From NCBI RefSeq assembly GCF_030269545.1, contig NZ_BSTN01000026.1:1-64000 (forward strand): DNA of 64,000 nt, given 5' to 3'. The stretch's first letter is position 1; each line of letters opens with the position of its first letter. Origin of the DNA: Actinomadura sp. NBRC 104425. GTDB lineage: Bacteria; Actinomycetota; Actinomycetes; Streptosporangiales; Streptosporangiaceae. This document shows, in pieces, positions 44,401 through 55,487 of the stretch. The notes beneath the pieces were generated by a model. The model was given only the letters and a program-made list of their open reading frames with translations, had not been told where the DNA came from and made no database searches. The translations under genes and the position numbers were made by a program.

Positions 44401-45543
44401 ATGAGCGCCTCAATGATCGATTGGAACCTCGCGGTGCAGACCGGCACGCGGCTCGTCCGGCCGGGGCCGCAGGTCGGGCAGGCCGAGGCGCGCGAGGTGG
44501 TCGCGGAACTGCGCGAGCTGTCCCGCGTTGCGCACGGGCACGTCGGCGAGTTCACCGGCATGCGGGCGGAGGCCGCGCCCGCCCCGGCGACGATCGTGGA
44601 CCGGCCCGGCTGGATCCGAGCGAACGTGGACGGCTTCCGGGTGGTGCTCGAACCCCTCATGGAGCAGATGGCCGAGCGCCGCGGGACGGGGCTGCTCGGC
44701 AGCGGGAGCGCGGGCGTCGTGGTGCAGGCCGTGGGCTCCCGCGTGACCGGCATGCAGGTCGGCGCGATACTCGCGTACATGGCGAGCCGGGTGCTGGGCC
44801 AGTACGAGCTGTTCCTGCCTCCGGACCCGTCCGGCCGTGCGCCCAGCGGAAGGCTCACCCTCGTCGCCCCCAACATCGTCCAGGTGGAGCAGGAGCTCGG
44901 CGTGGACACGCGGGACTTCCGCCTCTGGGTGTGCCTGCACGAGGAGACGCACCGCGCCCAGTTCACCGGGGTTTCGTGGCTGCGCGAGTACGTCCAGGAC
45001 CAGATGACCAAGTTCCTGCTCGCCTCCGACCTCGACCCCGGGGCGCTGCTGGAGCGGCTGAGGGACGCGGCCGACGCGATCGCCGACGCCGTGCGCGGCG
45101 GTGACTCCAGCCTGATCGACGCGATCCAGAGCCCCGAGCAGCGGGAGATCCTCGACCGGCTCACCGCCGTGATGACGCTGGTCGAGGGGCACGGCGACTA
45201 CGTCATGGACGCGGTCGGCCCCGAGGTGGTGCCGTCCGTGCAGCAGATCCGCGCCAAGTTCCAGCGGCGCCGCGAGGGCGGCACCCGCATGGACAAGACC
45301 CTCCGGCGGCTGCTCGGCATCGACCTGAAGATGCGGCAGTACGCCGAAGGGGCGAGGTTCGTCCACCGGGTGGTGGCCGAGGTGGGCATGGACGGCTTCA
45401 ACCGGGTGTGGGAATCGGCCGAGACGCTGCCCACCCACGAGGAGATCAAGGAGCCGGCACTGTGGATGGACCGGGTGCTGGGCCCCAGAGCCATCGAGGC
45501 GACGACTCCCGATGCGCAGACCCCCGAGGCCGACAGGGCGTGA
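44401..45543 (+). CDS. Zinc-dependent metalloprotease, DUF2342 family
   Basis: The 380-residue protein has the zinc motif HEETH (CLHEETHRAQF, about residue 180) and a C-terminal conserved region (LRRLLGIDLKMRQYAEGARFVHRVVAEVGMDGFN, of which the first 13 residues are most typical). The family is annotated as zincin-like or F420-biosynthesis-associated, with no proven substrate. No signal peptide, so it is cytoplasmic. ATG 44401 has GGTGGAG six bases upstream. It lies 52 bp before tilS in the same direction and may be co-transcribed. Confidence 0.88.
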   Translation: MSASMIDWNLAVQTGTRLVRPGPQVGQAEAREVVAELRELSRVAHGHVGEFTGMRAEAAPAPATIVDRPGWIRANVDGFRVVLEPLMEQMAERRGTGLLGSGSAGVVVQAVGSRVTGMQVGAILAYMASRVLGQYELFLPPDPSGRAPSGRLTLVAPNIVQVEQELGVDTRDFRLWVCLHEETHRAQFTGVSWLREYVQDQMTKFLLASDLDPGALLERLRDAADAIADAVRGGDSSLIDAIQSPEQREILDRLTAVMTLVEGHGDYVMDAVGPEVVPSVQQIRAKFQRRREGGTRMDKTLRRLLGIDLKMRQYAEGARFVHRVVAEVGMDGFNRVWESAETLPTHEEIKEPALWMDRVLGPRAIEATTPDAQTPEADRA

Positions 45544-45595
45544 GCGCGGCCATCTCGTACGGCCCCGGGCGCTCCACCTGCGGGCGGTAGGGGCG

Positions 45596-46642
45596 ATGGG
45601 GCCTGACCCGGCCGTTGCGGCGGTCCGTGTGGCGGTGCGGCGCGCCCTCGATGCGCTGCCGCCCCACCGCATGGTGCTCGTCGCCTGCAGCGGCGGCGCC
45701 GACTCGCTCGCGCTGGCGGCGGCGCTGGCGTTCGAGGCCCCCCGGGCGGGACGTCCGGCGGGGGGCGTCACAATTGACCACGGCCTGCAGGAGGGCTCGG
45801 CCGTGCGCGCGGAGAAGGTCGTCAGGGCGATGGCGGACCTCGGGCTCGACCCGGCGGGGGCGGTGACCGTCACGGTGGGGAACCGCGGGGGGCCCGAGAA
45901 CGCCGCCAGGGACGCCCGGTACTCCGCGCTCGACGAGACCGCCGCCAACCTGGCGGCGGCCGCCGTGCTGTTGGGGCACACCAGGGACGACCAGGCCGAG
46001 ACCGTCCTCATGGGGCTCGCCCGAGGCTCAGGAGCCCGTTCGCTCGCGGGCATGCCCGCCTCGTTCGTCCGCACCCGTGAGGCGCGGGAGATCCGCTACG
46101 TGCGGCCGCTTCTGGACATCGACAGGGCCACCACGCGAAGGGCGTGCCTGGCCATGGGCTTGGAACCCTGGGACGACCCCCACAACGACGATCCCGCCTA
46201 CACGCGCGTGCGCGTGCGCCACGAGGCGTTGCCCGCCCTGGAGAAGGCGCTCGGCCCCGGAATCACCGAGGCGCTGGCTCGTACCGCGCGCATGCTGCGC
46301 GACGACGCCGATGCCCTGGACGGCATCGCCGACCGCGCCTACGCCGAGTGCGAAACCGCCGCGCCGGAACCGTACTCCGTGGCGCTGACCCTGGACGTTC
46401 TGGCGGGGCTCGCCAAGGCCGTGCGCACGCGGGTGCTGAGGAAGGCGGCGATAGCCGCGGGCAGTCCACCCGGTACGCTCGCGGCCGTTCACGTGGAACA
46501 CGTGGACCGGCTGGTCACCGCCTGGCATGGACAGCGGCACGTCGATCTGCCCGGGGGCGTGCGCGCGTACCGGCGAGAGGGAAGGCTGCTGTTCGGCCCG
46601 GGCCCGGCCCGAATGACTATGCGTTTCCCGGAGGGTGGGTAG
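45596..46642 (+). CDS. tilS: tRNA(Ile)-lysidine synthase
   Basis: TilS adds lysine to the wobble C of the CAU tRNA-Ile so that it reads AUA. The 348-residue protein has the PP-loop ATP motif CSGGADS (residues about 31-37), then GHTRDDQAETVLM and the region RVRVRHEALPALEKALG. ATG 45596 is preferred over upstream codons on family length. The stop TAG 46640-46642 overlaps the hpt GTG by one base, so the two genes are coupled. Confidence 0.94.
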   Translation: MGPDPAVAAVRVAVRRALDALPPHRMVLVACSGGADSLALAAALAFEAPRAGRPAGGVTIDHGLQEGSAVRAEKVVRAMADLGLDPAGAVTVTVGNRGGPENAARDARYSALDETAANLAAAAVLLGHTRDDQAETVLMGLARGSGARSLAGMPASFVRTREAREIRYVRPLLDIDRATTRRACLAMGLEPWDDPHNDDPAYTRVRVRHEALPALEKALGPGITEALARTARMLRDDADALDGIADRAYAECETAAPEPYSVALTLDVLAGLAKAVRTRVLRKAAIAAGSPPGTLAAVHVEHVDRLVTAWHGQRHVDLPGGVRAYRREGRLLFGPGPARMTMRFPEGG

Positions 46643-47205
46643 TGGACGAGAAGGACCTGGGCGCCGACCTGGCGAAGGTGCTCATTCCCGAGGACCAGCT
46701 CCAGGCCAAGGTGCGGGAACTGGCGGCGCAGGTGGACGCCGACTACGCCGGCAAGGACCTGCTGCTGGTCGGCGTGCTCAAGGGCGCCGTGATGATCATG
46801 GCGGACCTTGCCCGGGCGCTGCACACACCTGTCTCCATGGACTGGATGGCGGTGTCCTCGTACGGCTCGGGCACCAAATCGTCGGGCGTCGTGCGTATCC
46901 TGAAGGACCTGGACGCGGACATCATGAACCGGCACGTCCTGATCGTCGAGGACATCATCGACTCGGGCCTGACGCTGTCGTGGCTGGTCAGCAATCTGCG
47001 CTCGCGCGGCCCGGCCTCACTGGAGATCTGCGCGCTGCTGCGCAAGCCGGAAGCGGTCAGGACCGAGGTGGACGTCCGCTACATCGGCTTCGACATTCCG
47101 AACGAGTTCGTCGTCGGGTATGGCCTGGACTATGCCGAGAAGTATCGGAACCTTCCCTTTGTGGGGACGCTGGCGCCCCACGTCTACGGAGGTGAGAGCG
47201 CCTGA
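46642..47205 (+). CDS. hpt: Hypoxanthine phosphoribosyltransferase
   Basis: This purine-salvage enzyme makes IMP or GMP from hypoxanthine or guanine and PRPP. The 187-residue protein contains LLVGVLKGAVMIMADLAR, the PRPP loop VLIVEDIIDSGLTLSW and a C-terminal GYGLDYAEKYRNLPFVG. GTG 46642 overlaps the tilS stop by one base. The tilS-hpt-ftsH order is widely conserved in Gram-positives. Confidence 0.96.
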   Translation: MDEKDLGADLAKVLIPEDQLQAKVRELAAQVDADYAGKDLLLVGVLKGAVMIMADLARALHTPVSMDWMAVSSYGSGTKSSGVVRILKDLDADIMNRHVLIVEDIIDSGLTLSWLVSNLRSRGPASLEICALLRKPEAVRTEVDVRYIGFDIPNEFVVGYGLDYAEKYRNLPFVGTLAPHVYGGESA

Positions 47206-47551
47206 GGGAGCCCGGCACCGGCGTCGGTGAAGCGCCCGCGCGGCGCCGCGGAGCCCCCGCGGACGGCCGCCGGGGAACATCACACCGGCGCGGATCGTTG
47301 CATTGGAAGCTGACGGGTATACCGGAAGGATCAGGGATCCGCGCAGGCTGCGCCTCCCGCTCCGCCCGGTGTACGGTCGATGTCCGGGCCTGCACCGGGG
47401 AAGCCGCCCGGCGGGGCCGGTCGCCTCGGCGGGCCGGGGGCTCCGGCGAGGGTCCGCCGCACGCATGGAGCCGGATCACAGTGGCGTCCGTCCTGCGGGA
47501 CGGGCGAGGATCGCAATAGGAGGGACGGGCCCCGGAGGGGTTACCGGATAA
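47206..47551. other. Intergenic region carrying the ftsH promoter
   Basis: 346 bp without a gene. TTGCAT (47298-47303) and TATACC (47318-47323) are promoter-like but the 14-bp spacer is short, so assignment is weak. GGAGGG (47520-47525) is too far from the ftsH ATG to be its ribosome site; CGGAGGGG at 47532-47539 is better placed. Confidence 0.4.
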
Positions 47552-49561
<2,010 letters not shown>

Positions 49562-49566
49562 TCGAT

Positions 49567-50334
49567 TTGTCCGAACGGTACGACGACGACACTTTTCGGG
49601 ACCCGGCGGCCGGCCTGGCCGCCGGGTCCACCGGCTTTTCCGGTGACCCCGCCGGCAGCCGCGAGCACGCCGCCGAGGCCGGTGCCGAGCCCGGCGGTGT
49701 GAGCGGTGTCCCGGCCTCCGGCGACCCTGCCGAATCCGGCCTGGTGGTGCCGGGCGGCGGCCAACGCGTCTTCGACCACGCGCGCATCGAACGCGCCGTC
49801 CGCGAGATCCTCATCGCCATCGGCGAGGACCCCGACCGCGACGGCCTGCGCGAGACCCCCGCCCGCGTCGCCCGCGCCTACGCCGAGCAGTTCGCCGGCC
49901 TCCGGCAGAACCCCGAAGACGCCCTGAACAAGGTCTTCGAGGCCGACCACGACGAGATGGTGCTGGTCAAGGACATCGAGGTGTACTCGATGTGCGAGCA
50001 CCACCTCACGCCTTTCCACGGGCTGGCGCACGTCGGCTACACGCCCAACGAGAAGGGGCAGATCACCGGCCTGTCGAAGCTGGCGCGGCTGGTGGACGTG
50101 TTCGCCCGGCGGCCGCAGGTGCAGGAACGGCTGACCAGCCAGATCGCCGACGCGCTCATGCGGATCCTGGAGCCGCGCGGGGTGATCGTGGTGATCGAGG
50201 CCGAGCACCTGTGCATGACCATGCGGGGTGTGCGCAAGCCGGGCGCCAAGACGGTGACCTCGGCCGTGCGCGGCGCGTTCCGCGACCGTCCCGAGACCCG
50301 CGCCGAGGCCATGGGACTGATCCTCGGCGGCTGA
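49567..50334 (+). CDS. folE: GTP cyclohydrolase I
   Basis: First enzyme of folate (and pteridine) synthesis, converting GTP to dihydroneopterin triphosphate. The 255-residue protein has a variable 65-residue N-terminal extension and then the core: HARIERAVREILIAIGEDPDRDGL, MCEHHLTPFHG (zinc Cys and His), GLSKLARLVDVFARRPQ and EHLCMTMRGV. TTG 49567 lies 5 bp after the ftsH stop. The true start could be later, as the core begins near residue 66. Confidence 0.95.
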   Translation: MSERYDDDTFRDPAAGLAAGSTGFSGDPAGSREHAAEAGAEPGGVSGVPASGDPAESGLVVPGGGQRVFDHARIERAVREILIAIGEDPDRDGLRETPARVARAYAEQFAGLRQNPEDALNKVFEADHDEMVLVKDIEVYSMCEHHLTPFHGLAHVGYTPNEKGQITGLSKLARLVDVFARRPQVQERLTSQIADALMRILEPRGVIVVIEAEHLCMTMRGVRKPGAKTVTSAVRGAFRDRPETRAEAMGLILGG

Positions 50335-50650
50335 CCCGGCGCCATCGACGGGCCTTCGCCGTGGCGGTGGAGTCTTGTTCGCCGGTGGCCCGTTGAGACA
50401 CGGGTTGAGGCTGTTGGGGTTGATTCCTCATGGCTGATTCGATGCTGTCGACGGGTGCTTGCCGCGGTGGTGGGCTGCCGGTCTCGGGATGCCCGCTGGG
50501 GCTGTGGGGTTGGTTCTCCGCGGTTGATCCGGCGCTGTTGGCGGGGCCTTCATCGCGGTGATCGGACCCTGGTTGCGGGTGGGTGTCCTGGGGCGGTGTC
50601 GGCCAGGGGCGGGGGATCGGGGTGGTGCGATCAAGGCATAGGGTTGGAGC
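50335..50650. other. Intergenic region between folE and folP
   Basis: 316 bp with no supportable gene. Frames on both strands lack ribosome sites and family motifs. The plus strand is rich in G and T. I see no terminator or clear promoter; the region may hold a separate promoter for folP. Confidence 0.4.
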
Positions 50651-51610
50651 ATGAGCGCCGCCGCCGTCCCCGGGCTGCCCACGCCAGGGCGCTGCCTCGT
50701 CATGGGCGTGGTCAACGTGACGCCCGACTCCTTCTCCGACGGCGGCGCCTGGTTCGACGCCGACAAGGCCATCCGGCACGGGTTGGACCTCGTCGCCGAG
50801 GGCGCCGACCTGATCGACGTGGGCGGCGAGTCGACCCGTCCCGGGGCGCAGCGGGTGTCGCGCGAGGAGGAGCTGCGCCGGGTCGTCCCCGTGATCGAGG
50901 CGCTGACGGCCGAGGGGGTCCCGGTCAGCGTCGACACCATGCGCGCCGAGGTGGCCGAGGCCGCGGTGGCGGCCGGTGCCCGGCTGGTCAACGACGTCAG
51001 CGGCGGCCTCGCCGACCCGGACATGCCGCGCGCGGTGGCGGCCGCGGGCGTGCCGTACGTGGTGATGCACTGGCGCGGGCACAGCCACGACATGCAGACG
51101 CGGGCCGTGTACGGCGACGTGGTCCGGGAGGTCCGCGACGAGCTGCTGAGCCGGGTGGACGCGGTGCTGGACGAGGGCGTCGACCCGTCCATGATCGTGC
51201 TGGATCCGGGGCTGGGGTTCGCCAAGCACGCCGAGCACAACTGGTCGCTGCTGGCCCATCTGGACGTCCTGCACGACACCGGCTACCCGGTGCTGGTGGG
51301 CGCCTCCCGCAAACGCTTCCTGGGACGGCTCCTGGCCGGCCCGGACGGAACGCCGCGTCCGTTCGCCGACTGCGACGACGCCACCGTGGCGGTGTCCTCC
51401 CTGGTCGCGGCGGCGGGCGCCTGGTGCGTACGGGTCCACCGCGTGCGCCCCAACGCCGATGCCGTCCGGGTGGCGGCCGCGCTGCGCACCGGCGCGGGCG
51501 AGACCGCGCCGCCTCTCCCGCCCTCGGCACGCACCACCCGGACCCCGCAGCCCGGCGACGACGGGGGGTTGTCGGGCGGCGGCGATGGTGTGCAGGGTGG
51601 CAGGCGATGA
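50651..51610 (+). CDS. folP: Dihydropteroate synthase
   Basis: This enzyme joins p-aminobenzoate to the pterin and is the target of sulfonamides. The 319-residue protein contains MGVVNVTPDSFSDGG, DLIDVGGESTRPGA, the NDVSGG loop, LDPGLGFAK and VGASRKRFLGR, covering pterin and phosphate binding. A Pro/Thr-rich tail of about 40 residues is not conserved. ATG 50651 fits the family. Its stop overlaps the next start (ATGA). Confidence 0.96.
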   Translation: MSAAAVPGLPTPGRCLVMGVVNVTPDSFSDGGAWFDADKAIRHGLDLVAEGADLIDVGGESTRPGAQRVSREEELRRVVPVIEALTAEGVPVSVDTMRAEVAEAAVAAGARLVNDVSGGLADPDMPRAVAAAGVPYVVMHWRGHSHDMQTRAVYGDVVREVRDELLSRVDAVLDEGVDPSMIVLDPGLGFAKHAEHNWSLLAHLDVLHDTGYPVLVGASRKRFLGRLLAGPDGTPRPFADCDDATVAVSSLVAAAGAWCVRVHRVRPNADAVRVAAALRTGAGETAPPLPPSARTTRTPQPGDDGGLSGGGDGVQGGRR

Positions 51611-52035
51611 GCCGTGCTGTGGACCGTGACCAGCTGGTCGAGGCCAACGCCGAGTTCTACGCGGCATTCGAGGCGGGCGACCTGGACCGGATGTCGGCGG
51701 TGTGGGCGGACGGGCCGTACGCGTCCGGTGTGATGTGCGTGCATCCGGGGTGGACCCGGCTGCGCGGACGGGACGAGGTGCTGCGGTCATGGGCGCTGAT
51801 CATGGCGAACACCGAGTACATCCAGTTCGTCCTGACCGATGTCGAGGCCGACGTTTACGGCGAGCAGGCCGTGGTGACGTGCAAGGAGAACGTCCTGACC
51901 GCCGAGCAGGGCGGCGAGAGCGGGGCCCTGGCCGCGGGAAGCATCATCGCGACGAACGTGTTCGTCCGCGTCGGCGGGGGTTGGCGGCTGCTGGTCCACC
52001 ACGGGTCCCCGATTCTGAACGCAGAGGAGCAATGA
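51607..52035 (+). CDS. NTF2-like / SnoaL-fold protein in the folate operon
   Basis: The 142-residue protein has the cone-shaped NTF2 pattern: ANAEFYAAFEAGDLDRMSAVW, VMCVHPGWTRLRGRDEVLRSW and a C-terminal FVRVGGGWRLLVHHGSPI. It is translationally coupled to folP (ATGA overlap) and ends next to folB, so it may help or follow folate synthesis. No catalytic role is known to me; similar genes sit here in other actinomycetes. Confidence 0.85.
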   Translation: MSRAVDRDQLVEANAEFYAAFEAGDLDRMSAVWADGPYASGVMCVHPGWTRLRGRDEVLRSWALIMANTEYIQFVLTDVEADVYGEQAVVTCKENVLTAEQGGESGALAAGSIIATNVFVRVGGGWRLLVHHGSPILNAEEQ

Positions 52036-52036
52036 G

Positions 52037-52396
52037 CTGGATCGGATAGAGCTGCGCGGACTGCGCGCCCGAGGGCGGCACGGCGTGCTGCCCGCCGAGC
52101 GCGAGCTGGGCCAGGAGTTCGTGGTGGACGTCGCGCTGGGTCTGGACACGCGCCCGGCGGCGGCCGAGGATGACCTGTCCCGTACCGTCGACTACGGATC
52201 TCTCGCCGACCGGCTGGTCGCTGTCGTGGAGGGCGAGCCCGTGGCCCTCATCGAGACGCTGGCCGACCGGCTGGCGGAGGTCTGCCTGCAGGAACGGGCG
52301 GTGTCCGAGGTGGAGGTCACCGTCCACAAGCCGCACGCCCCGGTGCCGCACCCCTTCACGGACGTGGCCGTGAGGATCAGGAGGAGTCGTCCATGA
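52037..52396 (+). CDS. folB: Dihydroneopterin aldolase, apparent CTG start
   Basis: FolB cleaves dihydroneopterin to the pterin used by FolK. Similarity begins at DRIELRGLRARGRHGVLPAE and includes RTVDYGSLADRLVAVVE and VTVHKPHAPVPHPF (catalytic Lys). No ATG, GTG or TTG precedes this in frame; the first codon that fits is CTG 52037, eight bases after GAGGAG. GTG 52085 would remove the first 16 residues, including a conserved catalytic segment. A non-standard start or a lost base is therefore likely. It overlaps folK by ATGA. 119 residues. Confidence 0.85.
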   Translation: MDRIELRGLRARGRHGVLPAERELGQEFVVDVALGLDTRPAAAEDDLSRTVDYGSLADRLVAVVEGEPVALIETLADRLAEVCLQERAVSEVEVTVHKPHAPVPHPFTDVAVRIRRSRP

Positions 52397-52977
52397 CAGC
52401 GTCCGAGCGTATGCCCGACCGCACCGCGACCGGAGGCCACATGCTGGTCGCCCATCGCGTCGTGTTCTCGCTGGGCAGCAATCTCGGCGACCGGCTGGAC
52501 AACATTCAGGAGGCCGTCGACGCGCTGTTCGACGCGCCCGGCCTGGACTTCGTAGCGCTCTCCCCGGTTTACGAGACCGCCCCGTACGCCCCGCCCGGCG
52601 AGACCCTCCCCGAGCAGGGCGACTACCTGAACGTCGTGCTGGTGGCCGACACCCGGCTGCCACCGGAGAACCTGCTGGAGCGGGTCCTCAACATCGAGAA
52701 CTCGATGCAGCGCACCCGCGAGGTCCGCTGGGGGCCGCGCACGCTGGACATCGACATCGTGATGTTCGGCAACATCACCTCCGACGACCCCGACCTGACG
52801 CTGCCGCACCCGCGCGCGCACGAGCGGGCGTTCGTACTGGTGCCGTGGGCGGACATCGAACCGGATGTGCTGCTGCCCGGGCACGGACGCGTCGGTGATC
52901 TGGCCGCGGCCAAACGGGCCGAGGCCGACGCCGCCGTGCGGCGCCGTGACGATCTGAGCCTGCAGCCGCCTGCATGA
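52393..52977 (+). CDS. folK: 2-amino-4-hydroxy-6-hydroxymethyldihydropteridine pyrophosphokinase
   Basis: HPPK activates the pterin before FolP. The 194-residue protein shows FSLGSNLGDRLDNI, VYETAPY, NVVLVADT, RWGPRTLDIDIV (Mg-binding Asp pair) and LPHPRAHERAFVLVP. ATG 52393 overlaps the folB stop; its own stop overlaps the next ATG (52974). The first 20 residues are an unconserved extension, and ATG 52441 is possible. Confidence 0.95.
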   Translation: MTASERMPDRTATGGHMLVAHRVVFSLGSNLGDRLDNIQEAVDALFDAPGLDFVALSPVYETAPYAPPGETLPEQGDYLNVVLVADTRLPPENLLERVLNIENSMQRTREVRWGPRTLDIDIVMFGNITSDDPDLTLPHPRAHERAFVLVPWADIEPDVLLPGHGRVGDLAAAKRAEADAAVRRRDDLSLQPPA

Positions 52978-53447
52978 GACCTTCCCGCCCGACGTTCCTG
53001 CTCGCCCTGGTGGTCGTCATCGGACTGATCACCTGGGCAGTGCTGGAGACCGCGTACGTGTCGCTTCCACCGCTGCCGTGGACGGCGGTGCCGACCCTGC
53101 TGCTGCTTGCGTTGGGCGAGGCGTCCACGGGCGTGAACATCCTGCGCCGCATCCGCCGGCGGCCGGGGACCAAGCCGGTGGAGCCGCTGGTGGTCGCCCG
53201 GATGGCGGTTCTGGGCAAGGCCAGCGCGCACGCCGCGGCCGTGCTGGCGGGCGTGTTCGCCGGGTTCGCGGCCGCGCTGTCGGGGTCGCTGGACAAGCCG
53301 ACTCCGCGCGCGGACTTCTTCGTCAGCGCCGCCACCTTCGTGGCCGCCGCGGTCCTGGTGGGCGCGGCGTACTTCCTGGAGTACGCCTGCCGCGTCCCCA
53401 AGGGCCCGGACGAGGAGCAGCAGGACCGGGGCGCCGCCCGGGCCTGA
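52974..53447 (+). CDS. DUF3180 family membrane protein
   Basis: The 157-residue protein has four membrane segments (about residues 8-25, 35-55, 75-105 and 115-135) and a polar C-terminus. It matches the DUF3180 family, which follows folK in many actinobacteria; its function is unknown. ATG 52974 overlaps the folK stop, so it is the last gene of the folate operon. A strong hairpin follows. Confidence 0.85.
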   Translation: MRPSRPTFLLALVVVIGLITWAVLETAYVSLPPLPWTAVPTLLLLALGEASTGVNILRRIRRRPGTKPVEPLVVARMAVLGKASAHAAAVLAGVFAGFAAALSGSLDKPTPRADFFVSAATFVAAAVLVGAAYFLEYACRVPKGPDEEQQDRGAARA

Positions 53448-53455
53448 GCCTGAGC

Positions 53456-53483
53456 CGGCCGGGGCCCAGGCGGGCCCCGGCCG
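53456..53483. terminator. Bidirectional terminator after the folate operon
   Basis: A perfect 12-bp stem CGGCCGGGGCCC / GGGCCCCGGCCG with loop AGGC lies 8 bp after the DUF3180 stop and 31 bp from the convergent nuoD-like gene. Confidence 0.85.
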
Positions 53484-53514
53484 CGTCGGGCGGCGGGAGG
53501 GGGCCCTGCGCCGC

Positions 53515-54675
53515 CTATTTGTCGATGTCGCCGACGACGAAGAACATCGAGCCCAGGATGGCGATCATGTCGGCGACCAGGTTGCCGGGCAGCAGTTCCG
53601 ACAGCACCTGGACGTTGTTGTACGAGGCGGACCGCAGCTTCAGCCGCCACGGGGTCTTCTCGCCGCGCGAGACGAGGTAGTACCCGTTGATGCCGAGGGG
53701 GTTCTCCGTCCAGGCGTAGGTGTGGCCCTCGGGGACCTTCAGCACCTTCGGCAGGCGCTGGTTGATCGGGCCGGGCGGCAGTTCGGCCAGGCGGTCCAGG
53801 CAGGCGTCGGCCAGGTCCAGCGAGGCGTACACCTGGTCGAGCAGGCACTCGAACCGGGCCAGGCAGTCGCCCTCGGTGCGGGTGACGACGCGCACGTCCA
53901 GGTCGCCGTAGGCCAGGTACGGCTCGTCGCGGCGCAGGTCGAAGTCGACGCCGCTGGCGCGGGCGATGGGGCCGGACACCCCGTACTGCAGGATCTGCTC
54001 GCGGGTCAGGACGCCGACGCCGCGGGTGCGGGCCCGGAAGATCTCGTTGTCCAGGATCAGGTCGGCGATGTCGGACATGCCCGCCCGCACGTCGGCGATG
54101 GCGCGCCGGGTGCGGGCCGTCCAGCCGGCGGGCAGCTCCTCCTTCAGCCCGCCCACCCGGTTGAACATGTAGTGCATGCGGCCGCCGGAGACCTCCTCCA
54201 TGACCCGCTGGAGCTGCTCGCGCTCGCGGAAGGCGTAGAAGATCGGCGTCATCGCGCCGACCTCCAGCGGGTAGGAGCCCAGGAACATCAGGTGGTTGAG
54301 CACCCGGTTCAGCTCGGCCAGCAGGGTGCGCGCCCACACCGCGCGCGGCGGCGCCTCCATGCCGAGCATCCGCTCGACGGCCAGCACCACGCCCAGCTCG
54401 TTGGCGAACGCCGACAGCCAGTCGTGCCGGTTGGCCAGTACGATGATCTGCCGGAAGTCGCGGACCTCGAACAGCTTCTCCGCGCCCCGGTGCATGTAGC
54501 CGATGATCGGCTCGGCGGCGGTGATGCGCTCGCCGTCGAGCGTCAGCCGCAGCCGCAGCACGCCGTGCGTGGACGGGTGCTGCGGGCCGATGTTGAGGAT
54601 CATGTCCTCGGTGGCCAGCTCCTTGGCCCCCGCGCCGATCCCGACGATGCGTTCCGTGGTCATCCGCTTCGCCAC
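53515..54675 (-). CDS. nuoD2: NADH-quinone oxidoreductase subunit D, unlinked copy
   Basis: The 386-residue protein matches the 49-kDa/NuoD subunit: NIGPQHPSTHGVLRL, YMHRGAEKLFEVR, NELGVVLAVERML and a C-terminal ASYNNVQVLSELLPG, then MIAILGSMFFVVGDID. No other complex I gene is near. A second nuoD copy beside the folate genes is known in Streptomyces (nuoD2). Its role is unclear: it may replace the main subunit or act in another oxidoreductase. GTG 54675 or ATG 54663 may be the start. Confidence 0.92.
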   Translation of the reverse strand: MAKRMTTERIVGIGAGAKELATEDMILNIGPQHPSTHGVLRLRLTLDGERITAAEPIIGYMHRGAEKLFEVRDFRQIIVLANRHDWLSAFANELGVVLAVERMLGMEAPPRAVWARTLLAELNRVLNHLMFLGSYPLEVGAMTPIFYAFREREQLQRVMEEVSGGRMHYMFNRVGGLKEELPAGWTARTRRAIADVRAGMSDIADLILDNEIFRARTRGVGVLTREQILQYGVSGPIARASGVDFDLRRDEPYLAYGDLDVRVVTRTEGDCLARFECLLDQVYASLDLADACLDRLAELPPGPINQRLPKVLKVPEGHTYAWTENPLGINGYYLVSRGEKTPWRLKLRSASYNNVQVLSELLPGNLVADMIAILGSMFFVVGDIDK

Positions 54676-54764
54676 CGTTCACCTGCGGGTGCGATGCTCA
54701 TCTGCACATCGTGCCACGCTTCGGGCTCGCGGTATTCCGGCGGTTTCCGGTTGACTAGGACGCA

Positions 54765-55487
54765 ATGAATCCCAGCCATGAGCACTACCCGCCCCCGCAG
54801 GCGGCGCCGGGGCGGCCTTCGGGCTCCCCCCAGCCGGGCGTCACGCCCGCTGTGAACGCACCCGTGAACGCGGCTCCGGTGCAGGGCGCGGGCACGGCGT
54901 ACGGTGCGGCCCCCAACGCAAGCGCACCGAGCCCAGGGGCGCCGACCCCGGGGGCACCCTCACCCGGTGCGCCCGCGGGCCCGCCGCAGTATCCGGCGGG
55001 GCAGGCGTTCGAGCCCGGGGGCGGGCTGGCGTGGGCGGGGATCTCCAAGCGGTACACCTGGCACCGGCGGATCGCGGCGACGCTGTGGGCGGTGCCGATC
55101 GCGGCGCTCGGGGCGTTCCTGGTGTCGCGCGGCGGCGGGGCGCTGGGGGCGGCCCTGTGGGGAGCGGCCGCGCTGATCTCGCTGATGCTGGCGTGGATCG
55201 TGGCCGAGCTGGCGTACCGGTCCTGGGGGTACGCCGAACGCGGCGACGACCTGCTCGTCATGCACGGCGTGTTCGTCAAGCGCCTGGTGGTGGTGCCGTA
55301 CGGGCGGATGCAGTTCGTGGACGTGACGGCGGGGCTGCTGGAGCAGTGGATGGGCATCGCCACCGTCCGCATGCACACCGCGGCCGCCGCGACGGACGCG
55401 GTGATCCCCGGTCTGCCGGCCGCCGAGGCGGCCTCCCTGCGCGACCGTCTGGCGCAGAAGGGCGAGGAACGGAGCATGGGCCTTTGA
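54765..55487 (+). CDS. Bacterial PH-domain membrane protein (YdbS-like)
   Basis: The 240-residue protein starts with about 90 residues rich in Pro, Ala and Gly, followed by two membrane helices and a bacterial pleckstrin-homology domain (bPH2): LLVMHGVFVKRLVVVPYGRM, QFVDVTAGLLEQWMGIATVR and MHTAAAATDAVIPGL. Its stop overlaps the next start as TTGA. The pair resembles ydbS-ydbT of Bacillus, whose products affect resistance to some antibiotics. Confidence 0.87.
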   Translation: MNPSHEHYPPPQAAPGRPSGSPQPGVTPAVNAPVNAAPVQGAGTAYGAAPNASAPSPGAPTPGAPSPGAPAGPPQYPAGQAFEPGGGLAWAGISKRYTWHRRIAATLWAVPIAALGAFLVSRGGGALGAALWGAAALISLMLAWIVAELAYRSWGYAERGDDLLVMHGVFVKRLVVVPYGRMQFVDVTAGLLEQWMGIATVRMHTAAAATDAVIPGLPAAEAASLRDRLAQKGEERSMGL

